A stretch of DNA of 34,917 bases from Blautia sp. OF03-15BH (GTDB lineage: Bacteria; Bacillota; Clostridia; Lachnospirales; Lachnospiraceae): the NCBI RefSeq assembly GCF_003463065.1, contig NZ_QSCM01000027.1, positions 1 through 34,917 of the forward strand. The letters run 5' to 3'. The position numbers and the translations under genes are program-made. Below are positions 1 through 7,621 of the stretch, piece after piece. Positions within the stretch are counted from its first letter, which is position 1. Every line of letters starts with the position of its first letter. The notes below the pieces were generated by a model. That model saw nothing but the letters and a program-made list of their open reading frames with translations. It was not told the DNA's origin and ran no database searches.

Positions 1-2
1 TC

Positions 3-401
3 CGGAAAGACCGATCAGTTCTTAGCGGAATGCGTGGTCAGATGAGCCGGAATTTGCAGATGGCTGGATATTATGCTTACGGAGATGATAATCAATGGGA
101 TTCCTCTATGGAAAAAGACGTGACTGTTGGTGTTTACCGCTTGACCATGAAGTCTAATTCCGACAACTTCCGCCAAAGCAGTATCCAGGGTGTCATGAAA
201 CGAATCAAAGCCAAGGGTGCTACCGTTGTGATCTATGAACCGACTTTGAAAGACGGTACTTCCTTCTTTGGTTCCAAGGTTGTGAATAATTTAGAGAAAT
301 TCAAAGAAATGAGCCAAGCGATCATCGCAAACCGCTATGACAGCTGTCTGGATGATGTGGCTGATAGAGTTTACACAAGAGATATCTTCAGAAGATACTG
401 A
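3..401 (+). CDS. UDP-glucose 6-dehydrogenase, C-terminal part (cut by window edge)
   Basis: The frame is open from base 3 to a TGA at 399-401 and matches the C-terminal third of the full-length Ugd at 21969-23219: VGVYRLTMKSNSDNFRQSS, IKAKGATV, YEPTLKDG, FFGSKVVN and AIIANRYD are shared. That region is the UDP-binding domain, so alone it would have no activity. The first ~20 residues match Ugd poorly. A 'RKD' in this frame, followed by QFLAE in frame 1 (bases 16-30) before the match resumes, suggests two compensating frameshifts or a degraded stretch near the window edge. It is the only clear gene on the plus strand besides the IS transposase. Third-codon positions differ widely from the operon copy, so it is an old paralogue. 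Whether the upstream gene is intact cannot be seen. Confidence 0.85.
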   Translation, partial: RKDRSVLSGMRGQMSRNLQMAGYYAYGDDNQWDSSMEKDVTVGVYRLTMKSNSDNFRQSSIQGVMKRIKAKGATVVIYEPTLKDGTSFFGSKVVNNLEKFKEMSQAIIANRYDSCLDDVADRVYTRDIFRRY

Positions 402-432
402 TTAGTTCTGACTAACTCGCAGATAAAAATTG

Positions 433-476
433 TCCTCCGACTAGAGCCGTGCTCCGGACGGAGGATTTTATTTTTA
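433..476 (+). terminator. Rho-independent terminator after the ugd fragment
   Basis: TCCTCCG (433-439) pairs with CGGAGGA (459-465), followed by TTTTATTTTT. It lies 31 bp after the ugd stop and touches the end of the convergent gene at 474. Confidence 0.75.
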
Positions 477-1754
477 ATCTAATATTGCAATTCTATTACC
501 TTTGTTACTAGAGGCTGGAACTAATTTAATATCAATTCTTGTCCCATCACTGAAATCAGTTGGAACACTGCCCTCTTCATATTTTGCAGTATCAAACTTT
601 GTTTTTACTCTAATACTTTCTAATACATGATTTTGTATAGTAATATCAACCACACTTTCAAAACTAATTGAAAACTCCTCTGGATTTACAAACGGCTTTT
701 CGCCATCAGGTAATTTTCCAACACCACTGCACGAAAAATTTTCCCAAGTGAAGGTCTCAGGTATATTTCTAATGCTCTTAGCCAAGAAATTAATAAGTTC
801 TATTTCTTCTGGTTCAAAAATTTTTTGGCTATCAAAAGACACATTAAAATAAGCCTCTACCAACATTATATTCCTGATAAATCTAATTTCCGATTCTAAG
901 CGATCATATTCTTCTCCCAAAAAAGGTGCTTGTAAAGTAGCTTTGAAGAAATCTGTCTCTGTGTTTTTAATGCGAATATATAATTCTGTCCCTGCATCGG
1001 CAGCTTTCATAAATTCTAAATATTTCTTAATAGACATCCAACCTTTATTGATGTACGCATGATCTATTGTTGTCTTACCTGTATCACCATAGTAGGTCAA
1101 TGTGAGCCTTAAATCAGAACAATGTTCATCATTGGAAAGTACCAAGATATGGTCATCCGGATCTACTGGTTTCATTCTTAGCCATATATCGTCATAATAA
1201 AACGCTGAATCTTTTACACCAAACACGCATTGCTTCGCTTCCGGCAATTCAGGCGGCGTAATCTGAAATTTACAACCTTCAATTTCTTTTTGAAACTCTT
1301 CTTGAAATGGATCTTCCATATCTCCAATCATTTTTTTCATTTCTACCATATCTATTTCTATTGGAGTTTGTGAAATATATGCTCTTTGAAGTAATTCCTC
1401 AAGTTCCTCCTGATTCTTGCAGGCCTTAATCCTAAATGATCCCTTTATTTTTTGTAGGTTCGCACTTGCAGCTTTCACATCAGTAATAACTGAAGAAATA
1501 CTGGCACGCCCATTTTCCATTATTATTTTCTCTCCATACCCTTTCGGTAACAATTCTGTCCTTTTGATTGCCTGAGCAATAGAGTCCATTGTTACCGACA
1601 TATTGTCAGCAGAAGACGCGGCATTCAATACACTTGTCGCTGGGTCAACGTTAATGATTGTGTTTCCTTGATAAATATCGCCTCCAACTTTCCCAGCAGT
1701 TATAGAATTAGATCTTACTTTTACATTTTTGTTGAACCATTTATCCCAAAACAT
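474..1754 (-). CDS. Unknown protein with N-terminal Gly/Asn beta motif
   Basis: A 426-residue soluble protein that I do not recognise. There is no signal peptide or convincing membrane segment. Residues 18-36 hold a short motif, VGGDIYQGNTIINV, preceded by basic and polar residues. Its core V-G-G-D-I-Y-Q recurs as VGGSINQ and VQGDINQ in the protein encoded immediately upstream (1755-2057). The rest is mixed alpha/beta with acidic stretches such as residues ~130-160. The ATG follows the previous stop codon with no gap, and its ribosome site (AGGAAG) lies inside the last codons of that gene, so the two are translationally coupled and probably act together. Base use is visibly more A+T-rich than the VanZ and kinase genes beside it, suggesting acquisition. 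Function is not assigned. A partner in a TIR-like signalling or conflict system is one inference. Confidence 0.8.
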   Translation of the reverse strand: MFWDKWFNKNVKVRSNSITAGKVGGDIYQGNTIINVDPATSVLNAASSADNMSVTMDSIAQAIKRTELLPKGYGEKIIMENGRASISSVITDVKAASANLQKIKGSFRIKACKNQEELEELLQRAYISQTPIEIDMVEMKKMIGDMEDPFQEEFQKEIEGCKFQITPPELPEAKQCVFGVKDSAFYYDDIWLRMKPVDPDDHILVLSNDEHCSDLRLTLTYYGDTGKTTIDHAYINKGWMSIKKYLEFMKAADAGTELYIRIKNTETDFFKATLQAPFLGEEYDRLESEIRFIRNIMLVEAYFNVSFDSQKIFEPEEIELINFLAKSIRNIPETFTWENFSCSGVGKLPDGEKPFVNPEEFSISFESVVDITIQNHVLESIRVKTKFDTAKYEEGSVPTDFSDGTRIDIKLVPASSNKGNRIAILD

Positions 1755-2057
1755 CTACTTCCTCACATCCTGATTTATATCGCCTTGCACATTTCGAACC
1801 TTAATTGAGTTCTTTGTCTTTTCGAATGATGCCTTATCATAATTATTCGATTGATCCGAATTTACATCTTGATTAATACTACCACCTACATCATTTGCTT
1901 CAATATCATTTTTTCTGTTTTTATATTTGCACGCCTGCCAGCCCGTGATAAACGAGCAAACTAGACCTGCCACCAAGCTAATCAGAAAAGCACCCAAAGC
2001 TGTAGATGGATCTATTAAATTTTCAAATTGTTCCGCTAAACTTGGCACAACTATCAT
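1755..2057 (-). CDS. Small single-pass membrane protein with two GDINQ-type motifs
   Basis: A 100-residue protein, not recognised. Residues ~20-43 form one hydrophobic segment (ALGAFLISLVAGLVCSFITG) followed by a basic stop-transfer run (KYKNRKN), so the tail is probably cytoplasmic. The tail carries the same short motif twice: VGGSINQDV (57-65) and VQGDINQDV (90-98). The downstream gene product begins with VGGDIYQ. A GGAG ribosome site precedes the ATG. The gene is 43 bp after the VanZ-like gene and abuts the 426-residue gene. A membrane anchor that recruits the soluble partner through like-with-like beta motifs is inferred, not shown. Confidence 0.75.
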   Translation of the reverse strand: MIVVPSLAEQFENLIDPSTALGAFLISLVAGLVCSFITGWQACKYKNRKNDIEANDVGGSINQDVNSDQSNNYDKASFEKTKNSIKVRNVQGDINQDVRK

Positions 2058-2100
2058 CTCCTATATATTCGCATTATTTTAAATATGTACCACTAATCTT

Positions 2101-2544
2101 CTATTGATTTGTATATACTTTCAAACGTACCAGCAAAAAGTTACTGCACCAGACTCCCAGCATGCATCCCAGACTATTATGCACCATATCGTCCCATTCG
2201 AAAAGCCCACGCCGCAGCACCAGCTGGCCTGTCTCAATTCCTGCAGAAATGAACAGGCCAACTGCCAAGCCCGTCCACCAGGGCAGTTTCTTATGAAAGA
2301 GAGGCGGAAACAAAAGACCGGCAGGAAACAGCAATAACATGTTCAGCAGGTTTTCCTTCAGCATTTCCCGGTCTCCCCGGAGAACTGCTTTCCAGGACCA
2401 GAAAAGTTCCAGTTCATATTCCCGGTATGCTTTTGGCTCCCGGGTAAATACTGTTGAGCCAAAAACAATCCCCAGAAAAATCAACAGGAGCATTCCCGCT
2501 ATTGCCTGCGAAGGAAGGATCTTCCGATGACACAATAAATACAC
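2101..2544 (-). CDS. VanZ-like membrane protein
   Basis: A 147-residue integral membrane protein with about four hydrophobic segments (residues ~12-30, 66-83, 88-104, 122-140). It has the VanZ-family pattern: N-L-L-N-M-L-L-L-F-P-A-G near residue 65, an I-E-x-x-Q segment (GIETGQLVL) and a W-D-D-x-x-x-N-x-x-G motif (EWDDMVHNSLG). VanZ relatives occur in glycopeptide resistance and in many Firmicute envelope loci; their biochemical role is poorly known. It starts 16 bp after the kinase gene and is probably co-transcribed with it. Its base composition matches the kinase rather than the A+T-rich genes on either side. Confidence 0.85.
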   Translation of the reverse strand: MYLLCHRKILPSQAIAGMLLLIFLGIVFGSTVFTREPKAYREYELELFWSWKAVLRGDREMLKENLLNMLLLFPAGLLFPPLFHKKLPWWTGLAVGLFISAGIETGQLVLRRGLFEWDDMVHNSLGCMLGVWCSNFLLVRLKVYTNQ

Positions 2545-2560
2545 CGCCCACCGCTGATCG

Positions 2561-3700
2561 TTACTCTTCCAGCTGCGCTCTCACATCACGGATGATCCAC
2601 TCCAGCTCCTGCCATTTCTTCTCGATATCCTTGGCAAGCTGCAGCTGACATCTGGCACGGACCAGGTTATGCTTCGGGTATTCGTAACGGAAATAGTGGT
2701 CTCCGGTCAGGTAATCATCCAGAAAACGGCTCGCCTGCTCCACGGTAATGGAAAAGCTTGCTTTCACCAGATTTTCCAGTTCCACCTCTGTCAAAAGATC
2801 CTTTGTTTCCCGAATAAAGCCCCTGGCAAACGCACGGAATTTTCCTGTATCAAAGAAAACCTTATCCGTGTCCGGTTCATCCTCCGCTGCTGTGTTGGCG
2901 ATAAAACGAACGGCATCACCAAAATCATACATGGACATTCCGGGCATGATCGTATCCAGATCGATCACCACTAACGGTTCCTTTGTCACCTTGTCAAAAA
3001 GGACATTGTTGGCTTTCGTGTCATTGTGCGTTACTCTTCTCGGAATTTTTCCATTGGTAAAATCCACGCTCAATTCTGCCGCTTTCTCACTCACATAAGA
3101 AAGATAAGCGATCTCATCCATCACCTCATGGACACGGTTACAGGGATCCTCGGATACATGGGCAAACAGCGTATCCAGACGCTTTCTGGTATTATGAAAA
3201 TCCGGAATCGTCTCATAAAGGGTGGAACCATCAAAGTCAGCCAGCTGGGCCTGGAAATTACCAAAAGCCTTACCGGTTGCCTCAATGACCCGCAGATCAT
3301 CTGTCGTGTCCAGTGCAAGAGAATCCACATAATTCATTACCCGCCAGAAAGAATCCTCATCGCTGACAAAATAGTTGAGTCCATCCGCTGTGTGATGAAA
3401 ATGAAGCGTCAGCTGCTCCGGGAACTTTTCCCGGATATACGACGTCACCTCGTCAATATTCTTCATGATCTCCACCGGATTCTTAAACACATGCGTATTG
3501 ATCCTCTGGAACAGATAGGACTTGTACTGCCCTTCTGCAATATAAGTCCCCTTATAAGTTGCATTGATATTTCCCACTGTGATCGTGGTATAAGAATACA
3601 GTTCTCCCGGCAGGCGAAACTTCTCTCCAATGTACTTAATTATCTCAAATATGATTTCTTTCCCTTCATTAATGATCTGCTTTCTATTTGTAATACTCAT
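2561..3700 (-). CDS. nahK: N-acetylhexosamine 1-kinase-like phosphotransferase
   Basis: A 379-residue kinase of the aminoglycoside-phosphotransferase fold. It resembles bifidobacterial NahK, which phosphorylates GlcNAc or GalNAc at C1 with ATP. Shared landmarks are GNINATY (43-49), LFQRINTHVF (63-72), the catalytic loop VTHNDTKANN (223-232; Asp227 the likely base), the metal-binding VIDLDTIMPG (245-254), DFGDAVRF (259-266) and YPKHNLVR. The length is close to NahK. The product, a HexNAc-1-phosphate, could feed the nucleotidyltransferases encoded at 6637 and 9477 to make a UDP-sugar for the EPS; that coupling is inferred. The ATG is only 3 bp after the TIR gene stop and has no obvious ribosome site (A-rich leader), so it may be translated by coupling, or its original upstream region was replaced when the TIR block arrived. 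Confidence 0.82.
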   Translation of the reverse strand: MSITNRKQIINEGKEIIFEIIKYIGEKFRLPGELYSYTTITVGNINATYKGTYIAEGQYKSYLFQRINTHVFKNPVEIMKNIDEVTSYIREKFPEQLTLHFHHTADGLNYFVSDEDSFWRVMNYVDSLALDTTDDLRVIEATGKAFGNFQAQLADFDGSTLYETIPDFHNTRKRLDTLFAHVSEDPCNRVHEVMDEIAYLSYVSEKAAELSVDFTNGKIPRRVTHNDTKANNVLFDKVTKEPLVVIDLDTIMPGMSMYDFGDAVRFIANTAAEDEPDTDKVFFDTGKFRAFARGFIRETKDLLTEVELENLVKASFSITVEQASRFLDDYLTGDHYFRYEYPKHNLVRARCQLQLAKDIEKKWQELEWIIRDVRAQLEE

Positions 3701-3703
3701 TTT

Positions 3704-4312
3704 TTAATTATCCAGCGAAGCTTCTTTATTTACCTGGCATTTATGAATCAAAGCATTTTTATAAATCATTCTGCAAATATCACCAGGCGTATTACAATTA
3801 TATCCATCAATTCTCTCGCGAGCTGATAAATGCATCTGCAGCCCCAAATTGTCTGGAATTTTTGTATCATCAAGACACACTGGAATAATTCCATCTGATT
3901 CATATTGAGCTAAATTACATGCATAAGATATTTCTTCTTTACATGGACCAGATTTCCAATAAGCATAACTAAAAAAGCCAATGAAAATAGTAGAATGTTT
4001 CAAAAAAGTTTCTACATATTGATCCCATTTTGGTCCAGGCTTAATATCTGCATCATACCAGACTCGATACCCATCTTCTTTCATTCTATTAATAATAGGA
4101 AGCACTCTTTTAATATTTTTATGTGAGTAACTGATAAAAATATAAGGTTCCTCCATGACCTCATAGTGTTGATCTTCCTTACGCCCGGCTTTTTCTTTAG
4201 ATCGAACAATTACATTATTGGAATTCCTATCACCAATACAAACAACACCATTATTGATACTTCCCTGACTAATATTCATGTTCTTGACATTTAATACAAT
4301 CTTTTCTCTCAT
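3704..4312 (-). CDS. TIR-domain protein with N-terminal amyloid-like motif
   Basis: A 202-residue protein in two parts. Residues 13-36 (NISQGSINNGVVCIGDRNSN and on) are a short Asn/Gly/Asp-rich beta motif. Residues ~56-190 are a TIR domain: box 1 YIFISYSHKN (57-66), GYRVWYDADIKPG (81-93, box-2-like), hydrophobic STIFIGFFS (107-115), and SGPCKEEISYA (121-131). In the last, Glu127 of C-x-x-E-I aligns with the catalytic glutamate of NAD-cleaving TIR domains. Many bacterial TIR proteins deplete or rearrange NAD+ in antiphage defence. The DUF6232-like protein encoded 8 bp upstream ends in a closely similar motif, suggesting the two proteins meet through it. The ribosome site is GGTGAG. Activity is inferred from motifs only. 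Confidence 0.85.
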   Translation of the reverse strand: MREKIVLNVKNMNISQGSINNGVVCIGDRNSNNVIVRSKEKAGRKEDQHYEVMEEPYIFISYSHKNIKRVLPIINRMKEDGYRVWYDADIKPGPKWDQYVETFLKHSTIFIGFFSYAYWKSGPCKEEISYACNLAQYESDGIIPVCLDDTKIPDNLGLQMHLSARERIDGYNCNTPGDICRMIYKNALIHKCQVNKEASLDN

Positions 4313-4320
4313 ATGCTCAC

Positions 4321-4974
4321 CTACTCATCGTCCTCTGTATAACCAACCTTATTTTCATTATCATCGCCAAGAAAAACCTGTCCTCCACTTACCACTGAAT
4401 TATTGACAATATTACAGTTTTTCAAATCAAACTGAATACCATTTTCATTATTTCCCGGATCAACAATTCTTTTGTACAAGGTAAGCATTACATCGTTACG
4501 AAACTCTTCTGTTGGAATTTCAAAATCATATTTCTTTGTTGAGTTCATGGTAATACAAATCATACGATGACAAATCCGGGTTGTTTTTACTCTAGGAACA
4601 TTAATTATTGTTTTAGAATGCATGAAATAAGAATATGCAACCCAGATTACCAAACCAAGACACGGAATATAAAAAAATGACTTAAACAGGGCAATTATAA
4701 AACACACGATTGCTCCCCAAAAAGCATAGTTAAAAATTGGATTTGCCGTTTTAAACTCTTTAAAGCTAACGGATTTTGCAACTTTCTCGGAGTACTCTTC
4801 TTCCTTATTCTCCCAGGAATTATATCTTGATATTGAAGAAATGTTTGATAACTGTATAAGCGTTCCGCCCCAAACCATAACATTTTTATGAATCGCGAAA
4901 TTAGTACCACACAGATTTTCTTCATCCGTACTATATTCATTTAACTGTTCTGAAAGATTTTTTCTTTTTTCCAT
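4321..4974 (-). CDS. DUF6232-like membrane protein with C-terminal beta motif
   Basis: A 217-residue protein. Residues ~24-51 (FAIHKNVMVWGG, then LIQLSNISSISRY) resemble the start of DUF6232 proteins, in which a small beta domain precedes paired membrane helices. Two hydrophobic segments at ~79-98 and ~100-118 form a hairpin. A second soluble region follows, and the C-terminal tail (residues ~186-212) carries NIVNNSVVSGGQVFLGDDNE. This aligns with the TIR protein motif as N-I-x3-S-[IV]-x2-G..V-x-[IL]-G-D-x-N-x-N. The stop codon is 8 bp before the TIR start, so the two are co-transcribed. The role is unknown. A membrane sensor or anchor for the TIR effector is an inference. Family placement is from recalled pattern. 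Confidence 0.72.
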   Translation of the reverse strand: MEKRKNLSEQLNEYSTDEENLCGTNFAIHKNVMVWGGTLIQLSNISSISRYNSWENKEEEYSEKVAKSVSFKEFKTANPIFNYAFWGAIVCFIIALFKSFFYIPCLGLVIWVAYSYFMHSKTIINVPRVKTTRICHRMICITMNSTKKYDFEIPTEEFRNDVMLTLYKRIVDPGNNENGIQFDLKNCNIVNNSVVSGGQVFLGDDNENKVGYTEDDE

Positions 4975-5018
4975 TTCATAACTCTCCCTTTTCGTGATAA
5001 TATCAGGTTCTTATCTTT

Positions 5019-5681
5019 TTAAACATTCCTTAATATCTTTCTTAACCCTTTATCAATACCTCCAATCAGAGGAATATGGCTTTTACACCAATTCGCTATC
5101 CGAAAATGTGTTTCAAAAAAATAAAACCATGTAATCAAGAATATTTCGCCAAATATCACCGTATCACACACTAAAGCAATTGTAAAAGTACTCCTTTGCC
5201 ATTCTTGAATGATATGTACAATGTTGATTCCAAGAAATAATATCGGGCAAAACATTTTATAAAATAAAGTTATAAGATTCAGCACTATTGGATATTCTTT
5301 TTGATATTCTTCTCCTTCCCTCTCAAATACTGCAACTTTACTTACATTTTTTATTTCTTTTTCTAATCGATCTATGTATGGATATAAACGTCTTACATAT
5401 AATGAGTCCTGGCAGTATCTTACTGTAACATAGGCGATTATAATCCAAAGAAATGTCTGTAAAACTGTATTTCCCAAAGCAATATTTGTTTCAAAATATG
5501 TGTTTATCCCTGTTCTAAATATTTCCGTTGTTTCATCAGGCTTCAGCAAAAACAAGAACGACATAGCTTCAAGAATACACAGCCAGCAGAAAAATCTATT
5601 CCGTCGATTCTGAGTTTGTTTGCTTAAAGCACATGTTTCTTTGTAATGATCATAGTAAAGATCTACTTCATTCAAGCTCAT
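5019..5681 (-). CDS. Unknown four-helix membrane protein
   Basis: A 220-residue protein with hydrophobic segments near residues 29-47, 68-92, 130-152 and 163-188, giving probably four membrane helices in two pairs. A charged helix (residues ~98-125, rich in Lys/Glu) lies between them and a basic C-terminal tail (KGLRKILRNV) follows. I do not recognise a family. A strong ribosome site (GAGGAGAT) precedes the ATG. It is the first gene of the A+T-rich three-gene block that continues with the DUF6232-like (44 bp gap) and TIR genes, so it may be a third component of that system, perhaps a membrane-disrupting or sensing subunit. That role rests on context alone. Confidence 0.75.
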   Translation of the reverse strand: MSLNEVDLYYDHYKETCALSKQTQNRRNRFFCWLCILEAMSFLFLLKPDETTEIFRTGINTYFETNIALGNTVLQTFLWIIIAYVTVRYCQDSLYVRRLYPYIDRLEKEIKNVSKVAVFEREGEEYQKEYPIVLNLITLFYKMFCPILFLGINIVHIIQEWQRSTFTIALVCDTVIFGEIFLITWFYFFETHFRIANWCKSHIPLIGGIDKGLRKILRNV

Positions 5682-5729
5682 TATCTCCTCATTATTCCAT
5701 CCATATTTTCTTGTAAATGTCCGTGAAAA

Positions 5730-5843
5730 TCACACTTTCTCAAAAAACGTATCCGGCCGTCCCGGATCAAAGATTTCATTACAGGTCATCACAGTAACCA
5801 GATCTTCTGTCTCACTCAGATTAATGATATTGTGCTTCTTCAT
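5730..5843 (-). pseudogene. 37-codon gene remnant of unknown origin
   Basis: A short frame starting at an ATG that overlaps the stop of the truncated gene at 5840 (CTATGA). It encodes MKKHNIINLSETEDLVTVMT and on to DPGRPDTFFEKV. Its composition is richer in G+C than the flanking genes and it reads like the C-terminal tail of a larger protein rather than a free-standing gene. I cannot name the parent. It sits directly beside the possible IS-end scar at 5845-5856 and is therefore probably debris of a rearrangement. Confidence 0.35.
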
Positions 5844-6523
5844 AGGGTCTGACCCCGAGAGATGCCATTGTATCCTACCAAATCAAACAAAATCTCTGTG
5901 TCAAGATACAATGTCAAATCTTTTCCCAAACTTCCTGTTTCACTGATATTATAGTTCAATCCAATATATAAAACTGCGCCTTGCCTTATTGACTCTATAC
6001 TTTCTTGAATTCTCACATCGTCAGAATTTTTAAGAATAAATTCACTTATAAGGTCATGATTTTTTGTATTACTATTTTCGTCAATTAAATATGCAATAAA
6101 ATCTTGCACTAAAGCATCTTCTTGAATATACTGATCTGAATGATGTTCATGTGCATAATCCAGAAGCAATTTAGATAGCTCTAAGTTTTCCACCTCTGTT
6201 TCCCTGCGCAAAGACGCAAATTCTGCGTTTTTAATCAGTTGCTTATTATTGACAACATAACCAGATGTAGCCGTTTCTCTTGTTATTCCATCAATGCCTT
6301 TTACTGCTGTTTTTATAACAGCAGTCGGCAACTCAAAGCCAAATACTCTTTTTAAATCTTGCTTCATTTTCACCAATGAAAATGAATATGTATTTTCTGT
6401 TAAAACAATGTATTTAATAAATTCTGCAAGAATTTGATAAGGGCTTCTGTATTTTCCTTCATTATACAACTCTTTAAAAGTTGCATAAGATGCCAATATC
6501 GCAGGTGAGTACATTTCTTTCAT
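5840..6523 (-). pseudogene. Unknown protein, probably truncated at start of a PIN-like domain
   Basis: From the ATG at 6523 the frame encodes 227 residues beginning MKEMYSPAILASYATFKELY. This start is chosen because AAGGAAAA lies 8 bp upstream; a longer GTG start at 6550 is possible. The N-terminal part is helical and soluble. Near the end is DLTLYLDTEILFDLVGYNG, which has the look of the first strand and acidic residue of a PIN-like nuclease domain (L-Y-L-D-T-x-I-L-F). The protein then runs into GISRGQTL and stops, and these last residues are encoded by the IS-end-like motif at 5845-5856. The natural gene was therefore probably longer and cut here. No assignment beyond that. The surrounding DNA is A+T-rich like the TIR block. 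Confidence 0.6.
5845..5856. repeat. Possible IS-end scar (GGGTCTGACCCC)
   Basis: The 11-bp core GGTCTGACCCC also forms the outer end of the IS4-family element at 7603. Read on the minus strand, GGTCAGACCCT also resembles that element's other end (GGTCAGGCCCC). The motif falls exactly where the gene at 5840-6523 loses its continuation. It may be a leftover IS end or a recombination scar; by itself 11-12 bp is weak evidence. Confidence 0.4.
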
Positions 6524-6601
6524 TGCGTTTTTCCTTCCGTATAAAATCACGATGAATCGTCGCTAACTATTCTTCGCTCTTTTGTGTACCCTACTCAATA
6601 T

Positions 6602-6630
6602 CATAAAGAGCCACGGTTTCCCGTGGCTCC
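6602..6630 (-). terminator. Hairpin terminator after nucleotidyltransferase copy 1
   Basis: GAGCCACGG (6608-6616) pairs perfectly with CCGTGGCTC (6621-6629) around a 4-base loop. On the minus strand it is followed by TTTATG. The U-run is short, so strength is uncertain. It lies just after the gene ending at 6637. Confidence 0.65.
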
Positions 6631-6636
6631 AGTATA

Positions 6637-7542
6637 TCATAAGTCTGCAAATAAATCAGCCTTGTACACGCCTTTTTCTAACATTTTCTTGAAGCTGTCC
6701 TTTACGGCTGCGACATCTTCATGGTAGGTCATGCCGTACCAGGTATCGTTGGTCTTCAGAACCTTCACGGACATCTTTCCCTGCTCCAACAGTTCACCGA
6801 TGAAGATCGGGATCAGATACTCGGCTTTCTGAGGATTGCCCGGTACTTCTTTCTCGAAAAACTCCTTGAAACCATTTTCCAGCACATCCAGAAAATCAGG
6901 AGTCAAGCCCCACATATTCATGGATACCAGAGAATTCACATCAACAACCACGCCGTCTGCTTCTGCTCCATCTGCAGTCTTTACGATGTTCTTGGTTTCC
7001 ACAACCTCAGTCAAGTTTCCATTCTCATCCATCTTGCAGATACCACGGGTCACACCGCCGTTATCGGACAGAGTGTTCTTCAGAACGAAACCAGCCATAC
7101 AAGACTTTCCGCCATTCACCAGATACTCGTGGACAGCCTTGAAACCTTCCTTGCCATAGTAATCATCTGCATTGATCACAATGAACGGAGTTTTAATTAC
7201 GTCCTTCGCTGCAAGCACAGCCTGACCAGTTCCCCACGGCTTTGTCCGGCCCGCTGGAAGTTCCCCCGGAATATCGTTGATATCCTGAAATGCGTAGTCC
7301 ACAGTTACATCATGAGAAGAGCAAATGGAGGCAATGCGATCACCGATAACCTCTTTGAACTCTTTCTCGATATCCTTACGGATGATAAATACTACATGAT
7401 TGAAGCCAGCCTCAATCGCATCATGGATTGAGTAGTCCATGATGATATGGTTTGCATCATCGACCGGCTCCAACTGTTTGATTCCTGTTCCAAAACGGCT
7501 GCCGATCCCGGCTGCCATGATAAGTAATGTTGTGTTCATCAT
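6637..7542 (-). CDS. Sugar-phosphate nucleotidyltransferase, copy 1
   Basis: A 301-residue NTP_transferase-fold enzyme. It has the N-terminal nucleotide loop MAAGIGSRFGTGIKQLEPV (residues 9-27), KPWGTGQAV (101-109, comparable to the GxGHAV segment of GalU-type enzymes) and the metal-binding NADDYYG (124-130). Such enzymes join a sugar- or alcohol-phosphate to a nucleotide. In this locus the HexNAc 1-kinase at 2561-3700 suggests UTP plus HexNAc-1-phosphate, but the substrate is inferred. It is ~95% identical in protein to copy 2 at 9477-10379. GGGAG precedes the first of two ATGs. Its upstream neighbour is now the IS element, so it may lack its original promoter and operon. Confidence 0.85.
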   Translation of the reverse strand: MMNTTLLIMAAGIGSRFGTGIKQLEPVDDANHIIMDYSIHDAIEAGFNHVVFIIRKDIEKEFKEVIGDRIASICSSHDVTVDYAFQDINDIPGELPAGRTKPWGTGQAVLAAKDVIKTPFIVINADDYYGKEGFKAVHEYLVNGGKSCMAGFVLKNTLSDNGGVTRGICKMDENGNLTEVVETKNIVKTADGAEADGVVVDVNSLVSMNMWGLTPDFLDVLENGFKEFFEKEVPGNPQKAEYLIPIFIGELLEQGKMSVKVLKTNDTWYGMTYHEDVAAVKDSFKKMLEKGVYKADLFADL

Positions 7543-7602
7543 ATCTTTTGCTCCCAGTTTAATTTGTAATTTCTTTAGAAAAGCTTTATTTTTCCCTTAG
7601 AT

Positions 7603-7621
7603 GGTCTGACCCCAATGTCAG
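7603..7621 (+). repeat. IS left inverted repeat
   Basis: GGTCTGACCCCAATGTCAG; 17 of 19 positions match the complement of the right end. Confidence 0.85.

Noticed and set aside
3026..3826. 266-codon plus-strand frame across nahK and the TIR gene end
   Set aside because: Shadow of nahK; it crosses the junction of two well-supported minus-strand genes and has no recognisable domain.
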